Shown one piece after another: positions 39,925-48,841 of a DNA stretch of 54,661 nucleotides. The stretch is taken from assembly GCA_035530135.1 (NCBI GenBank), contig DATKVJ010000044.1, positions 1 through 54,661 on the forward strand, in the 5' to 3' direction. The DNA comes from CAIYYX01 sp035530135 (GTDB lineage Bacteria; Pseudomonadota; Gammaproteobacteria; Burkholderiales; Rhodocyclaceae). Position 1 is the first letter of the stretch; each line of letters starts with the position of its first letter. The position numbers and the translations under genes are program-made. The notes under the pieces are model-generated. The model saw only the letters and a list, made by a program, of their open reading frames with translations, ran no database searches and was not told where the DNA came from.

Positions 39925-41189
39925 GCGCGAGCCTGGCGCGCGGCATAGCCGCCTTCAAGGAGGCGATCGATGCGCCGATCGCCAGTTTCTTCAGCAGTTG
40001 CGTCCATTGCGGCCTGTGCGCCGAAGCCTGCCTGTTCTACACCGAGACCGGCGATCCGAAATACACGCCGATCCACAAGCTGGAACCGCTGCGCCGGGTC
40101 TGGGAGCAGGAATACACGGTGAGCGGCAAGCTGCGGCGCCTGCTCGGCCTGTCCCGCGCCGTCAGCGACGAGGAGCTGGCCGAGTGGGGACCGCTGGTCT
40201 ATGACAGTTGCACGCTGTGCGGGCGCTGCGCCATGGTCTGCCCGGTCGGCAACGATCTCACCTACATGATCCGCAAGATGCGCGAGGGCATGTCGGCGGC
40301 GGGGCACGCGCCCGAGGGCCTGGTCACGGCGACGGTGCGCGCTATCCAGACCGGCAGCCCGGCCGGCGTGAAGTGGGTCACCTTGCAGGCGCAGATCAAG
40401 CACATGCAGGCGGAGTTCGGCGTCGAGGTGCCGGTCAATCGCGAGGGTGCGGATTACCTGGTGCTGATGTCCTCCTGGGAGATCCTCAACTATCCCGAAT
40501 ACCTGGGCGCCGTCGGCCGCATCTTCAAGCAGGCGGGTGCGACCTGGACGCTCGCCGACGATGCCTACGAGGCGACCAACAGCGGCATCCAGATCGGCGC
40601 CTCCGACCTCGCGCGGGAACTGGTCGGGCGCATCGTCGCGGCGGCGGAGCGACTGAAGGTGAAGTGCGTGGTCAGCCCGGAATGCGGCCACGCCTATACC
40701 GCGATCCGCTGGGAAGGGCCGAACCTGATGGGCCGCCCCTTCGGCTTCGAAGTGAAGCACATCCTGGAAGTGCTGGACGAGCTGCATCGCGATGGCCGCT
40801 TGAAGCTCAAGGGGACGCTGGATGTGCCGCTCAGCTATCACGATCCCTGCCAGTTGTCGCGTCGCGGCGGCGTGTTCGAGGAGCCGCGCAAGCTGCTGCA
40901 CGAGCTCGCGCCGAACTTCAAGGAGATGAGCGACGCCGGCACGATGAACTGGTGTTGCGGCGGCGGCGGCGGCGTCTCGGCCAACGAGCGGGCCCACGAA
41001 CTTCAGCTCATCGCCTTCAAACGCAAGAAGGCGCAGATCGAGGAACTGGGGGTCAAGACCGTGGTGACCGCCTGCGCCAACTGCCGCGTGGTCATGGAGG
41101 AGGCGCTCGAACACTACCACATGGACGTCGAGATGCTCGGCTTGACCGAACTGGTCGCGGCTCATCTGGCAGAGGAAGCTCAATCATGA
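39921..41189 (+). CDS. isp2: Isp2, HdrD/DsrK-like iron-sulfur protein
   Basis: A 422-residue cytoplasmic protein. Two 4Fe-4S motifs are CVHCGLCAEAC (27-37) and CTLCGRCAMVCP (about 97-108). Two CCG domains follow, around SPECGHAYTA...YHDPCQLSRRGGVF...NWCCGGGGGVSAN and TACANCRVVMEEALEHY, which in HdrB/HdrD bind a non-cubane 4Fe-4S cluster for disulfide chemistry. Isp1 and Isp2 together resemble HdrE/HdrD and DsrM/DsrK. The start at 39921 overlaps isp1, and the stop overlaps the large-subunit gene. The partner redox couple may be a thiol/disulfide or sulfur compound (inference). Confidence 0.9.
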   Translation: MSASLARGIAAFKEAIDAPIASFFSSCVHCGLCAEACLFYTETGDPKYTPIHKLEPLRRVWEQEYTVSGKLRRLLGLSRAVSDEELAEWGPLVYDSCTLCGRCAMVCPVGNDLTYMIRKMREGMSAAGHAPEGLVTATVRAIQTGSPAGVKWVTLQAQIKHMQAEFGVEVPVNREGADYLVLMSSWEILNYPEYLGAVGRIFKQAGATWTLADDAYEATNSGIQIGASDLARELVGRIVAAAERLKVKCVVSPECGHAYTAIRWEGPNLMGRPFGFEVKHILEVLDELHRDGRLKLKGTLDVPLSYHDPCQLSRRGGVFEEPRKLLHELAPNFKEMSDAGTMNWCCGGGGGVSANERAHELQLIAFKRKKAQIEELGVKTVVTACANCRVVMEEALEHYHMDVEMLGLTELVAAHLAEEAQS

Positions 41190-42898
41190 ACCAGCGCGTC
41201 ATCGTCGATCCCGTCACCCGCATCGAGGGCCACCTGCGCATCGAGGCGGAGACCGATGATCAGGGCGTCATCACCCGCGCCTCCAGCGCCGGCACCATGG
41301 TGCGCGGTCTGGAGCTCATCTTGCGCGGCCGCGATCCGCGCGACGCCTGGGCCTTCGCCCAGCGCATCTGCGGCGTGTGCACGCTGGTGCACGGCATCGC
41401 CTCGGTGCGCGCGGTCGAGAGCGCGCTGGCGATCGAGGTGCCGGCCAATGCCCAATTGATCCGCAACCTGATGATCGCGGCGCAGTTCGTCCATGACCAC
41501 GTGATGCACTTCTACCACCTCCACGCGCTCGACTGGGTGGACGTGGTCTCGGCGCTCAAGGCCGATCCCAAGGCGAGCTCGGCGCTGGCGCAAAACATTT
41601 CCGGCTATCCCAGGTCCTCGCCCGGCTATTTTTCCGACGTCCAGAAGAAGCTGAAGAATTTCGTCGACGGGGGCCAGCTCGGTATCTTCGCCAACGGCTA
41701 CTGGGGCCATCCGGCCTACCGTCTGCCGCCCGAGGCCAATCTGCTGGCGGTGGCGCATTATCTGGACGCGCTCGCCTGGCAGCGCGACGTGGTCAAGCTG
41801 CATACCGTCTTCGGCGGCAAGAACCCGCACCCGAATTTCCTGGTCGGCGGCGTGCCCTGCGCCATCAGCGTCGATGGCGACGGCGCCACCGCGGTCGACA
41901 TGGCCGGTCTGCAGCGGGTGAGAAACGTCATCGAGCAGATGCGTTCCTTCGTCGATCAGGTGTATCTGCCGGACACCCTGGCCATCGCCGGCTTCTACAA
42001 GGACTGGTTCGCCCAGGGCGAGGGTGTCGGCAATTTCATGAGCTACGGGGACTTTCCGGGGCTGGGCGGCAGCCTGATCCCTTCCGGGGTCATCCTCGAT
42101 CGCGACCTCACCAAGATCCATCCGCTCGATCTTCATGCCGACAATGAAATCCAGGAATTCGTCGCCCACTCCTGGTACGACTACAGCGTCGGCAAGGAGC
42201 ACGGCCTGCATCCCTATCGCGGCGAGACGACGTTGAACTACAGCGGGCCGAAGCCGCCGTACCGAGAGCTCGATCTCGAACAGTCCTACTCCTGGTTGAA
42301 GTCGCCGCGCTGGAAGGGACGTCCGGTCGAAGTCGGGCCGCTCGCGCGCGTGCTGATGCTCTACGCCAGCGGCCACCGGCAGACCAAGGAGCTGGTCGAC
42401 TCCGCCCTGAAGCAGCTCGATGCGCCGGTCTCGGCCCTCTACTCGACGCTCGGCCGCACGGCGGCGCGCACCCTGGAGACCAAGATCATCGTCGATGCCA
42501 TGGATGGCTGGTACGAGCAGCTGATCGCTAACATCAAGGCGGGCGACCTCAAGACCCACAACGACTATCGCTGGGATCCTTCGAGCTGGCCGAAGTCGGC
42601 CAGGGGCGTGGGTTCCACCGAGGCGCCGCGCGGCGCCCTGGCGCACTGGATAGTCATCGAGGACGGCAAGATCGCCAACTACCAGGCGGTCGTGCCCAGC
42701 ACCTGGAACGCGGGTCCGCGCGATCCGCAGGGCAAGGCCGGACCCTACGAGGCGGGCCTGAAGGGGCACAGGCTGCACGACGCGAAGCAGCCGCTCGAGA
42801 TTCTGCGCACCATACACTCCTTCGATCCGTGCATCGCCTGCGCCGTGCACGTCACCGATCCGGCAGGCGAGGAACTGGTCCAGGTCAAGGTCAGCTAG
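41186..42898 (+). CDS. hynL: [NiFe] hydrogenase large subunit (Isp-type, HynL-like)
   Basis: A 570-residue catalytic subunit. N-terminal Ni ligands are C62 and C65 (RICGVCTLVHG) and C-terminal ligands are C549 and C552 (DPCIACAVH). After H555 comes a 15-residue tail VTDPAGEELVQVKVS, the peptide expected to be cleaved by HupD. Other family motifs are DPVTRIEGHLRIE and ANGYWGHPAY. Partner of the small subunit at 38165. The enzyme would sit on the periplasmic side (Tat) and exchange electrons with Isp1-Isp2. The start overlaps isp2 by 4 bp. Confidence 0.95.
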   Translation: MNQRVIVDPVTRIEGHLRIEAETDDQGVITRASSAGTMVRGLELILRGRDPRDAWAFAQRICGVCTLVHGIASVRAVESALAIEVPANAQLIRNLMIAAQFVHDHVMHFYHLHALDWVDVVSALKADPKASSALAQNISGYPRSSPGYFSDVQKKLKNFVDGGQLGIFANGYWGHPAYRLPPEANLLAVAHYLDALAWQRDVVKLHTVFGGKNPHPNFLVGGVPCAISVDGDGATAVDMAGLQRVRNVIEQMRSFVDQVYLPDTLAIAGFYKDWFAQGEGVGNFMSYGDFPGLGGSLIPSGVILDRDLTKIHPLDLHADNEIQEFVAHSWYDYSVGKEHGLHPYRGETTLNYSGPKPPYRELDLEQSYSWLKSPRWKGRPVEVGPLARVLMLYASGHRQTKELVDSALKQLDAPVSALYSTLGRTAARTLETKIIVDAMDGWYEQLIANIKAGDLKTHNDYRWDPSSWPKSARGVGSTEAPRGALAHWIVIEDGKIANYQAVVPSTWNAGPRDPQGKAGPYEAGLKGHRLHDAKQPLEILRTIHSFDPCIACAVHVTDPAGEELVQVKVS

Positions 42899-42901
42899 AA
42901 G

Positions 42902-43888
42902 ATGGATGAAAAAAGCCCGCCGGAAGATAACTCGCCGGCGCAGGGCAGGGGCCGCCGAATACCAGAACCCGCCCATCCTCACGTCCGCCACGAGCCGCTG
43001 CCCTGGCACCGGCCCAAGCCGGCCCACGAGGATCCCGACGCGCCGCTGCGGATCGAGGCTATCCTCTCCGGACCGGGCTACCGGCAGGCGGACCAGGACG
43101 TCGATTTCCTCAACCGGGACGACACGCGGGGACTGCGCCTGCAACTCGATTACCTGAAGCCGGAAACCCTGCTCGGGCAGCACGGCATCGCCCACACCAT
43201 CGTCGTCTTCGGCAGCACCCGGGTGCCCGAACCGGCTGCGGCACGGTCCCGGGTGGAAACGCTGCAACGCGCCCTGGCCGAGAGTCCGGGCGACGGCCGG
43301 AAGCGCCGGCAACTCGCGATCGCCGAGCGTATTCTCGCCAAGAGCCGCTACTACGACGTGGCGCGTGAGTTCGGACGATTGGTGGGCAACGCCGGCAAGG
43401 GCCCGGCCGACTCCCGCATCGTGATCATGACCGGGGGCGGGCCGGGTGTCATGGAAGCCGCCAATCGAGGCGCCGACGACGTGGGAGCGCAGTCGGTGGG
43501 ATTGAACATCAATCTGCCGCACGAGCAGTACCCGAATCCCTACATCACGCCGGACCTGTGCTTCAGGTTCCACTATTTCGCCCTGCGCAAACTGCACTTC
43601 CTGCTGCGGGCGCGCGCGCTGGTGGCTTTCCCCGGCGGCTACGGCACCTTCGATGAGTTATTCGAGACCCTGACCCTGATCCAGACGCGCAAGATCAGGC
43701 CTTTGCCGGTCATTCTGGTCGGCGAAAAATACTGGCGTCAGGCCTTCGATGTCGACTTCCTGGTCGACGAGGGCGTGATCGACGCCGAGGACCGCGATCT
43801 CTTCTGGTTCGCCGAATCGGCCGAGGACATCTGGGGGGGCATCGCGCACTGGTACGAGGCGAGCGGAGAGCCGCTGATCCCGGCATAA
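42902..43888 (+). CDS. LOG-family (TIGR00730-like) nucleotide phosphoribohydrolase-fold protein
   Basis: A 328-residue protein. After a Pro-rich N-terminal region of about 60 residues comes the LOG Rossmann-like domain with IVVFGSTRVPEP, VIMTGGGPGVMEAANRGA and the signature FPGGYGTFDELFE. The latter is the PGGxGTxxE catalytic motif of LOG proteins, which split cytokinin or nucleoside monophosphates into base and ribose 5-phosphate; related bacterial enzymes degrade purine monophosphates. It starts 3 bp after the hydrogenase large subunit, but a functional link is not evident. Confidence 0.85.
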   Translation: MDEKSPPEDNSPAQGRGRRIPEPAHPHVRHEPLPWHRPKPAHEDPDAPLRIEAILSGPGYRQADQDVDFLNRDDTRGLRLQLDYLKPETLLGQHGIAHTIVVFGSTRVPEPAAARSRVETLQRALAESPGDGRKRRQLAIAERILAKSRYYDVAREFGRLVGNAGKGPADSRIVIMTGGGPGVMEAANRGADDVGAQSVGLNINLPHEQYPNPYITPDLCFRFHYFALRKLHFLLRARALVAFPGGYGTFDELFETLTLIQTRKIRPLPVILVGEKYWRQAFDVDFLVDEGVIDAEDRDLFWFAESAEDIWGGIAHWYEASGEPLIPA

Positions 43889-43952
43889 TGGGCGGCGCCT
43901 GCGATGGACGAAGCGGGCTCTGCCAGCGACAACCACCTTCGAGGAGCTGCGC

Positions 43953-45344
43953 TTGAAACTTTCCTTCCACGGCGCCGATCGGGGCGTCACCGGATCCTGC
44001 CATCTGGTCGAATGCGCCGGTCACCGGATCCTCATCGACTGCGGGCTGTACCAGGGCGGGCGGGAACTCAGCGAGGAAAACGCCAAGACCTTCGGTTTCG
44101 ATGCGGCGGAAATCGATTGCGTGCTGCTCACCCACGCCCATCTGGATCACTGCGGCAGGCTGCCATTGCTGGTCAAGCGTGGCTTCAAGGGGGAAATCGT
44201 GACCACGGCCGCGTCGCGCGAACTGGCCCGTCTGGTGATGATGGATGCCGCCCATCTCCAGGAGGAGGAGGCGCGCCGCCTGACCCACGGCGGCGAACGC
44301 CACGGCAAGCACGCGCAGGGTGCAGCGCCCCTGTACTCGATCATGGATGCCTTCCACACCATGGAGTTCTTCGGCCGCACCGCCGTCTATGAGCAGCCGA
44401 TAGAACTTTTTCCCGGCGTGCGCGCCACGTTTCTCGACGCCGGCCACATCCTAGGCTCGGCCAGCATCCTGCTGGAACTGGAAGAGCCGGGGCGGCGACG
44501 CAGCGTGCTTTTCTCCGGCGATCTCGGCAATGCCGGCCGGCCCATCTTGCGCGACCCCAGCACGCCACCCAGGGCCGACGTCGTGGTGATGGAGACGACC
44601 TACGGGGACCGTCTGCACAAGCCCTTCCAGCCATCGGTGGCGGAACTCTACGAGGCGGTGATCGCGACTTTCAAGCGCGGCGGCAACGTCGTCATCCCCA
44701 GCTTCGCCCTGGAGCGGGCGCAGGAGCTGCTGTATTTCCTGCGCGAGGGCGTCGAGTCCGGTGCGCTGCCGCGTTCCACCCAGGTGTACCTGGATTCGCC
44801 GATGGCGATCTCGGCGACAGAAATTTTCGAGCGCCACCGGGAATGCTACGAAGCCGAGACCGCAGCGTTGTTCAGCCAGGGGCGCGATCCCTTCCATCTG
44901 CCCGGGCTGCACTTCACCCGCGACACGGCGGAGTCGATCGCCATAAACCGGATCAGCGGCGGCGCCGTGATCATGGCCGGTTCCGGCATGTGCACCGGCG
45001 GGCGGATCAAGCACCATCTGCAAAACAATCTCAACCGGAAGGAGTGCAGCGTCGTCTTCGTCGGCTACGCCGCGACCGGGACACTCGCGCGCAGGATCAT
45101 CGACGGCGCCAAGTCGGTGAAGATCTACGGCGCGGAGACGGCGGTGCGCGCCGCCATCCACACCATCAACGGCTTCTCGGCACACGCCGACCAGGCCGAA
45201 TTACTCGCCTGGCACGGCCGGATCGGTTCGCCTGCGCGGACCTTTCTGGTGCACGGCGAAGAGCAGGTGATGGCCAAATTTGCCGAGCGCCTCGCCGGCA
45301 GCCGGGTCGACATGCCGGCGCTGAACCAGGTCTATGAACTGTGA
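43953..45344 (+). CDS. MBL-fold beta-CASP ribonuclease-like protein
   Basis: A 463-residue metallo-hydrolase. The zinc motif is LLTHAHLDHCGRLP, with GHILGSASILLE, FSGDLGN, MEMTTYGDR-like METTYGDRLH, and the beta-CASP and RMMBL regions (IPSFALERAQELLYFL, GSGMCTGGRIKHHL, GFSAHADQAELLAW). This is the YSH1/CPSF-73-like branch that processes RNA. The TTG start at 43953 is supported by GAGGAG 6 bp upstream. It ends 9 bp from the convergent batD gene. Substrate unknown. Confidence 0.9.
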   Translation: MKLSFHGADRGVTGSCHLVECAGHRILIDCGLYQGGRELSEENAKTFGFDAAEIDCVLLTHAHLDHCGRLPLLVKRGFKGEIVTTAASRELARLVMMDAAHLQEEEARRLTHGGERHGKHAQGAAPLYSIMDAFHTMEFFGRTAVYEQPIELFPGVRATFLDAGHILGSASILLELEEPGRRRSVLFSGDLGNAGRPILRDPSTPPRADVVVMETTYGDRLHKPFQPSVAELYEAVIATFKRGGNVVIPSFALERAQELLYFLREGVESGALPRSTQVYLDSPMAISATEIFERHRECYEAETAALFSQGRDPFHLPGLHFTRDTAESIAINRISGGAVIMAGSGMCTGGRIKHHLQNNLNRKECSVVFVGYAATGTLARRIIDGAKSVKIYGAETAVRAAIHTINGFSAHADQAELLAWHGRIGSPARTFLVHGEEQVMAKFAERLAGSRVDMPALNQVYEL

Positions 45345-45353
45345 ACGCCGCCG

Positions 45354-47027
45354 CTAAGGACTCCGGTACAAAGCTTCGAGCGAGGACTGTTGTTCGGAGC
45401 GCTGCTCTTTCCGGGCCGGCCCGTGCTGGCTGAACAGTTGCCACAGCGTCTCGCCTCGCCAGCGCGACGCCACCCCGGAATAGAGCGTCCGGTCCAGTTC
45501 GCCCAGAGCTGCCGCCAGTTCGGGATCGCACAGACGGGCCAGGGCGGCTAGGCTGGTCGGCGGCTGCTCGGGCCAGCGCCGCTTGGCCCAGGACAAGAGC
45601 TGCGCCTTGGCGTCGCCGGCATCGTTGGCCGTACAACTCCCTTTCAAGCGTCGCTCCAGTTGCGCCAGCCTTTCCTCGGCCACCGCCGGCTTGCCGGGCC
45701 GGGATTTTTCGCGCGCCCGCCAGGCCCAGGCCAGCAGCGTGGCGAGCCAACCCACACCGAGCGACAGCGCCAGCCAAGGCCACCAGCCGGCGGAGGCTGC
45801 CGAGCCGGGGGGCGCAGGCAGCGCCGCAACGACTTGCGGCGGCGGGGGCAACGCCGGCTGCTGCGCGCCAGGGAGGACGGCGATGTTGCGGGCCGGGAGA
45901 CTCGCGACTTCCTCCCGGTCCGCGGCTACGTTCCACCATTTGACTTCAATGGCGGGCAGGGTGATGTTGCCGGCGCGGGTGGGGATGATGGCGATCTTCT
46001 GCACGCGGGTGCCGGTGATGCCTTGGCCGTCCGGATTGTCTTTCAGCGCGGGCTGATCCGGATAGCGTTTCAGTCCGGCGATCGGCTGCCCGTCGAGCGC
46101 CGGCAGTTGCGAGGCGGTCAGGCCCGCGGCACTCAGCGTCAGGGTACGGGTGATCGGCTCGCCGACGGTGAACTCGGGCGGATTCTCCGACCACTGCTCG
46201 GTCAACAGCAGCTTGCTCGCCGGCAGCCACCGGCTGCCGGACAGGCCGGCGGGTATCGGCTTGATCGACAGCGTGACGGTTTTGGAGCGCAGACGCAGGT
46301 GGCGACTGTTTTGGCCGAAGGGGTCGAAGGAGAAGAAGCCGCCGCCGCCCGCGATGACGTCGCCGTCGAATACCACCGGGGCACTGCTGAACTGCCCGCT
46401 CTTTTGCGCATAGACGGCATAGCGCCGTTCGATCACCGAATAGGCCTGGCCGTTGCGCAGGGTCTGGAACGAACGATCGCCGCCCAGGCGCTCGACCAGC
46501 GCATCCATGTGCGGGAATGCCGGATCGCTGAGGGTGCTGCCGTTGCCCAGGTCGACCTTGCGATAGAGACGGACGGTGAAGATGATCTGCTGCTGCACGT
46601 AGGCGACTTGCGGCTCCGCGCTCACTTCGAGAAACAGCTCTCCGCCCTGCGCGGCCTGGGCCTGGTTCGCTGCGCTGACGGTGAGCTCTATCGGCTGGCT
46701 GGATTGGCTGCCCACAGAAATCGCCGGGATCTGCAGCCGCCCGGCGTGCTTGGGCATCAGACTGATCTGCCACTGGACGCTCCGGCTGGTCTGGCCGTTG
46801 ATGATCTGGATGCTGCTGCTCTTGCTCTGTCCGAGCACGTCGAAGTCCCGCTGCAGCACGCTCAGATCCGGCTCGCCGCCGCCATCGCTGCTTTGCAGGG
46901 TGAGGGTGAAGGACTCGTCGATCGCCACCGGGTTGCGATCGACCTGGGCCTGCAGCGAGGCCAGCGCCGGTGTTGCTGCAAGCAGCGACAGCGCGCAGAC
47001 GAGCAGGAATCGTTGCAGACTTACCAT
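45354..47027 (-). CDS. batD: BatD protein
   Basis: A 557-residue envelope protein with signal peptide MVSLQRFLLVCALSLLAATPALA, four beta-sandwich-like modules (SDGGGEPDLSVLQRDFDVLGQ and repeats), and one transmembrane helix near residue 430 (GWWPWLALSLGVGWLATLLA). The cytoplasmic tail is helical. The last gene of the Bat operon, overlapping the batB/C gene by 7 bp. Bat proteins were linked to aerotolerance in Bacteroides, but the biochemical role is not established. The ATG at 47027 is chosen for the signal peptide. Confidence 0.88.
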   Translation of the reverse strand: MVSLQRFLLVCALSLLAATPALASLQAQVDRNPVAIDESFTLTLQSSDGGGEPDLSVLQRDFDVLGQSKSSSIQIINGQTSRSVQWQISLMPKHAGRLQIPAISVGSQSSQPIELTVSAANQAQAAQGGELFLEVSAEPQVAYVQQQIIFTVRLYRKVDLGNGSTLSDPAFPHMDALVERLGGDRSFQTLRNGQAYSVIERRYAVYAQKSGQFSSAPVVFDGDVIAGGGGFFSFDPFGQNSRHLRLRSKTVTLSIKPIPAGLSGSRWLPASKLLLTEQWSENPPEFTVGEPITRTLTLSAAGLTASQLPALDGQPIAGLKRYPDQPALKDNPDGQGITGTRVQKIAIIPTRAGNITLPAIEVKWWNVAADREEVASLPARNIAVLPGAQQPALPPPPQVVAALPAPPGSAASAGWWPWLALSLGVGWLATLLAWAWRAREKSRPGKPAVAEERLAQLERRLKGSCTANDAGDAKAQLLSWAKRRWPEQPPTSLAALARLCDPELAAALGELDRTLYSGVASRWRGETLWQLFSQHGPARKEQRSEQQSSLEALYRSP

Positions 47028-48841
47028 GCTTGTTTTTCGCTCCCCTGTTGCTGCCGCTTGTACTGGTAGAGAAACTTGCGCCGCCACAGCCCGCCCGGAT
47101 CGTCGGGAATGCGGCGCAGCCACTGTCGATCGGCCAGCGCCGCCTCCTGCGGATTTTCCTGCGCGGTCCCGGCTGGCTTCTGCGCGCTGTTCGGCTCGGC
47201 GCCGTTGTCGGCCTGCCGGCCGTCCTGCTTGGCTTGGTCAGCGGCCTGGTCCCGGGACTTTTTGGCGTCGGCCCCGCGCTGTCCGGCCTGTCGCTGCGCT
47301 GCACCGTTCTGCTGCCCGGCCCCGGGCTTGCCGCTCTGGTCCTGACCCTGCTTGCCCTGATCGCTACCCCGGGAGGATTTTCCCTTGCCGGACGACGACT
47401 GCGATGTTCCACCAGACTTTCCCTGCTTCCCGTCCGAGGAGGATGAGTTCTTCTGTGGCGGCGGCTTCAACATCTTTTCCAGCAGATCGCGGTTATGCCG
47501 GGCATCGTCGAAGCCGGGCTGGCGTTTCAGCGCAGCCTCGTAGGCGCTCACCGCTTCGGGCAGATGCCCCAGCCGCGCCAGGGCGTTGCCGCGGTTGTAA
47601 TCGGCGACGGCATCATCGATGCCCTTCAGGCTCTCCACCGCCGCCTGGTATTTACCGGCCCGATAGTCGGCGGCGGCGCGCCACTGTGGATCCTGAAACA
47701 GCTTCGCGGCGAGTCGCGGCTCCTTGGCCGCCATCGCCCTTTCCCCGCGCTGGTCGGCGCGCAGCCACAGGCCGCTCCAGTCGAAGGCATAGGCCGGATG
47801 CGCGTGCGGCAGGATGATCAGCAGCAGTGCCAGCAGGACGCCGCGGCGGAAGGCGAGGGCGCCGAGCACCAGCAGCGGCAGCAGCAGCCATGGACCTTCG
47901 TCGCGCCACTGATCGCTGTTCACGCCGGCGGCCTTCTTGCCCTGCTGCCGGGCCAGTGTGTTGTCAAACGGCGCCAGCAGCGCGTGGAAGTCGCTGTCGT
48001 CAGTGCTCAAGCGCCGGTAGGCGCCGTGTCCCTGGCGAGCCAGGGCTGCGAGGACGGCGTCGTCGAGCTTGGGAATGACGATGGCGCCGTCTGCACTCTT
48101 CAGGAAGCCGCCCTGGGGATCCGGGATCGGCGCGCCCGCGGTGGTCCCCACACCCAATACCGACAGCCGGTGCCCGGCCCCGACCAGATTTCCGATCGCA
48201 TCCCTGAGTGCTGCGGGCTCCGGGCCGTTGATGCCGTCGGTGATCAGAAGCACGCCGCCGTGCGTGGCGCCGGCCTGCTTCAGCAGTTTCTGCGCCAGCA
48301 CGATGGCGCGATCGGGACGCGAACCCTGGGCCGGCATCAGGCCGGTGGTCAAGACGTCGAGTTGGCTGACGATGGTCCGGGTATCCGAGGTCAGCGGGGT
48401 CACCACGAAGGGCGTGGCGGCGAAGACGATGAGTGCGGTGTCGCCTTCCTTCTGCTGTCTGAGGATGTCGCGCAATTTCAGCTTGGCCCGCTGCAGCCGG
48501 CTGGGTTTGACATCGGCGGCATCCATCGAGCGGGAGAGGTCGAGCAGCACCACCAGTGCCGCCCGCCGGCGGAACACCGGCTGCTCCAGTTTCCGCCATG
48601 CCGGGCCGGCCAGGGCGAGGACCGCCAGCAGACCACCCAGGCCGAGCGCGAGCAGGAACCGAGGGCTGTTCCGGCCGGCTGCGCCGATCAAGAGATGCGG
48701 CAGCAGCGGCGCATCGACCACGCCCGCCCAGCCGCGGCTGGCGAGGCGGCGGCGCCAGATCAGGCGCAGCGCGACTGCCAGCGGCAGCAGGGCGAGCAGC
48801 CAGGCGGGGCGCAGGAAGTGAAATGCGGAAATCATGCCCAT
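47021..48841 (-). CDS. BatB/BatC fusion: von Willebrand factor A and TPR protein
   Basis: A 606-residue membrane protein. The N-terminal part has two helices and a vWA domain with the MIDAS start DLSRSMD (about residue 100) and later TDG in ITDGINGPEP. After a further helix (about 325-355) a TPR unit begins (ADYNRGNALARLGHLPEAVS). The C-terminal third is a highly polar linker rich in Ser, Gly, Lys and Gln (about 460-575). BatB and BatC are often separate, so this is a fusion or a joint form. It overlaps batA by 10 bp. Confidence 0.87.
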   Translation of the reverse strand: MGMISAFHFLRPAWLLALLPLAVALRLIWRRRLASRGWAGVVDAPLLPHLLIGAAGRNSPRFLLALGLGGLLAVLALAGPAWRKLEQPVFRRRAALVVLLDLSRSMDAADVKPSRLQRAKLKLRDILRQQKEGDTALIVFAATPFVVTPLTSDTRTIVSQLDVLTTGLMPAQGSRPDRAIVLAQKLLKQAGATHGGVLLITDGINGPEPAALRDAIGNLVGAGHRLSVLGVGTTAGAPIPDPQGGFLKSADGAIVIPKLDDAVLAALARQGHGAYRRLSTDDSDFHALLAPFDNTLARQQGKKAAGVNSDQWRDEGPWLLLPLLVLGALAFRRGVLLALLLIILPHAHPAYAFDWSGLWLRADQRGERAMAAKEPRLAAKLFQDPQWRAAADYRAGKYQAAVESLKGIDDAVADYNRGNALARLGHLPEAVSAYEAALKRQPGFDDARHNRDLLEKMLKPPPQKNSSSSDGKQGKSGGTSQSSSGKGKSSRGSDQGKQGQDQSGKPGAGQQNGAAQRQAGQRGADAKKSRDQAADQAKQDGRQADNGAEPNSAQKPAGTAQENPQEAALADRQWLRRIPDDPGGLWRRKFLYQYKRQQQGSEKQAW

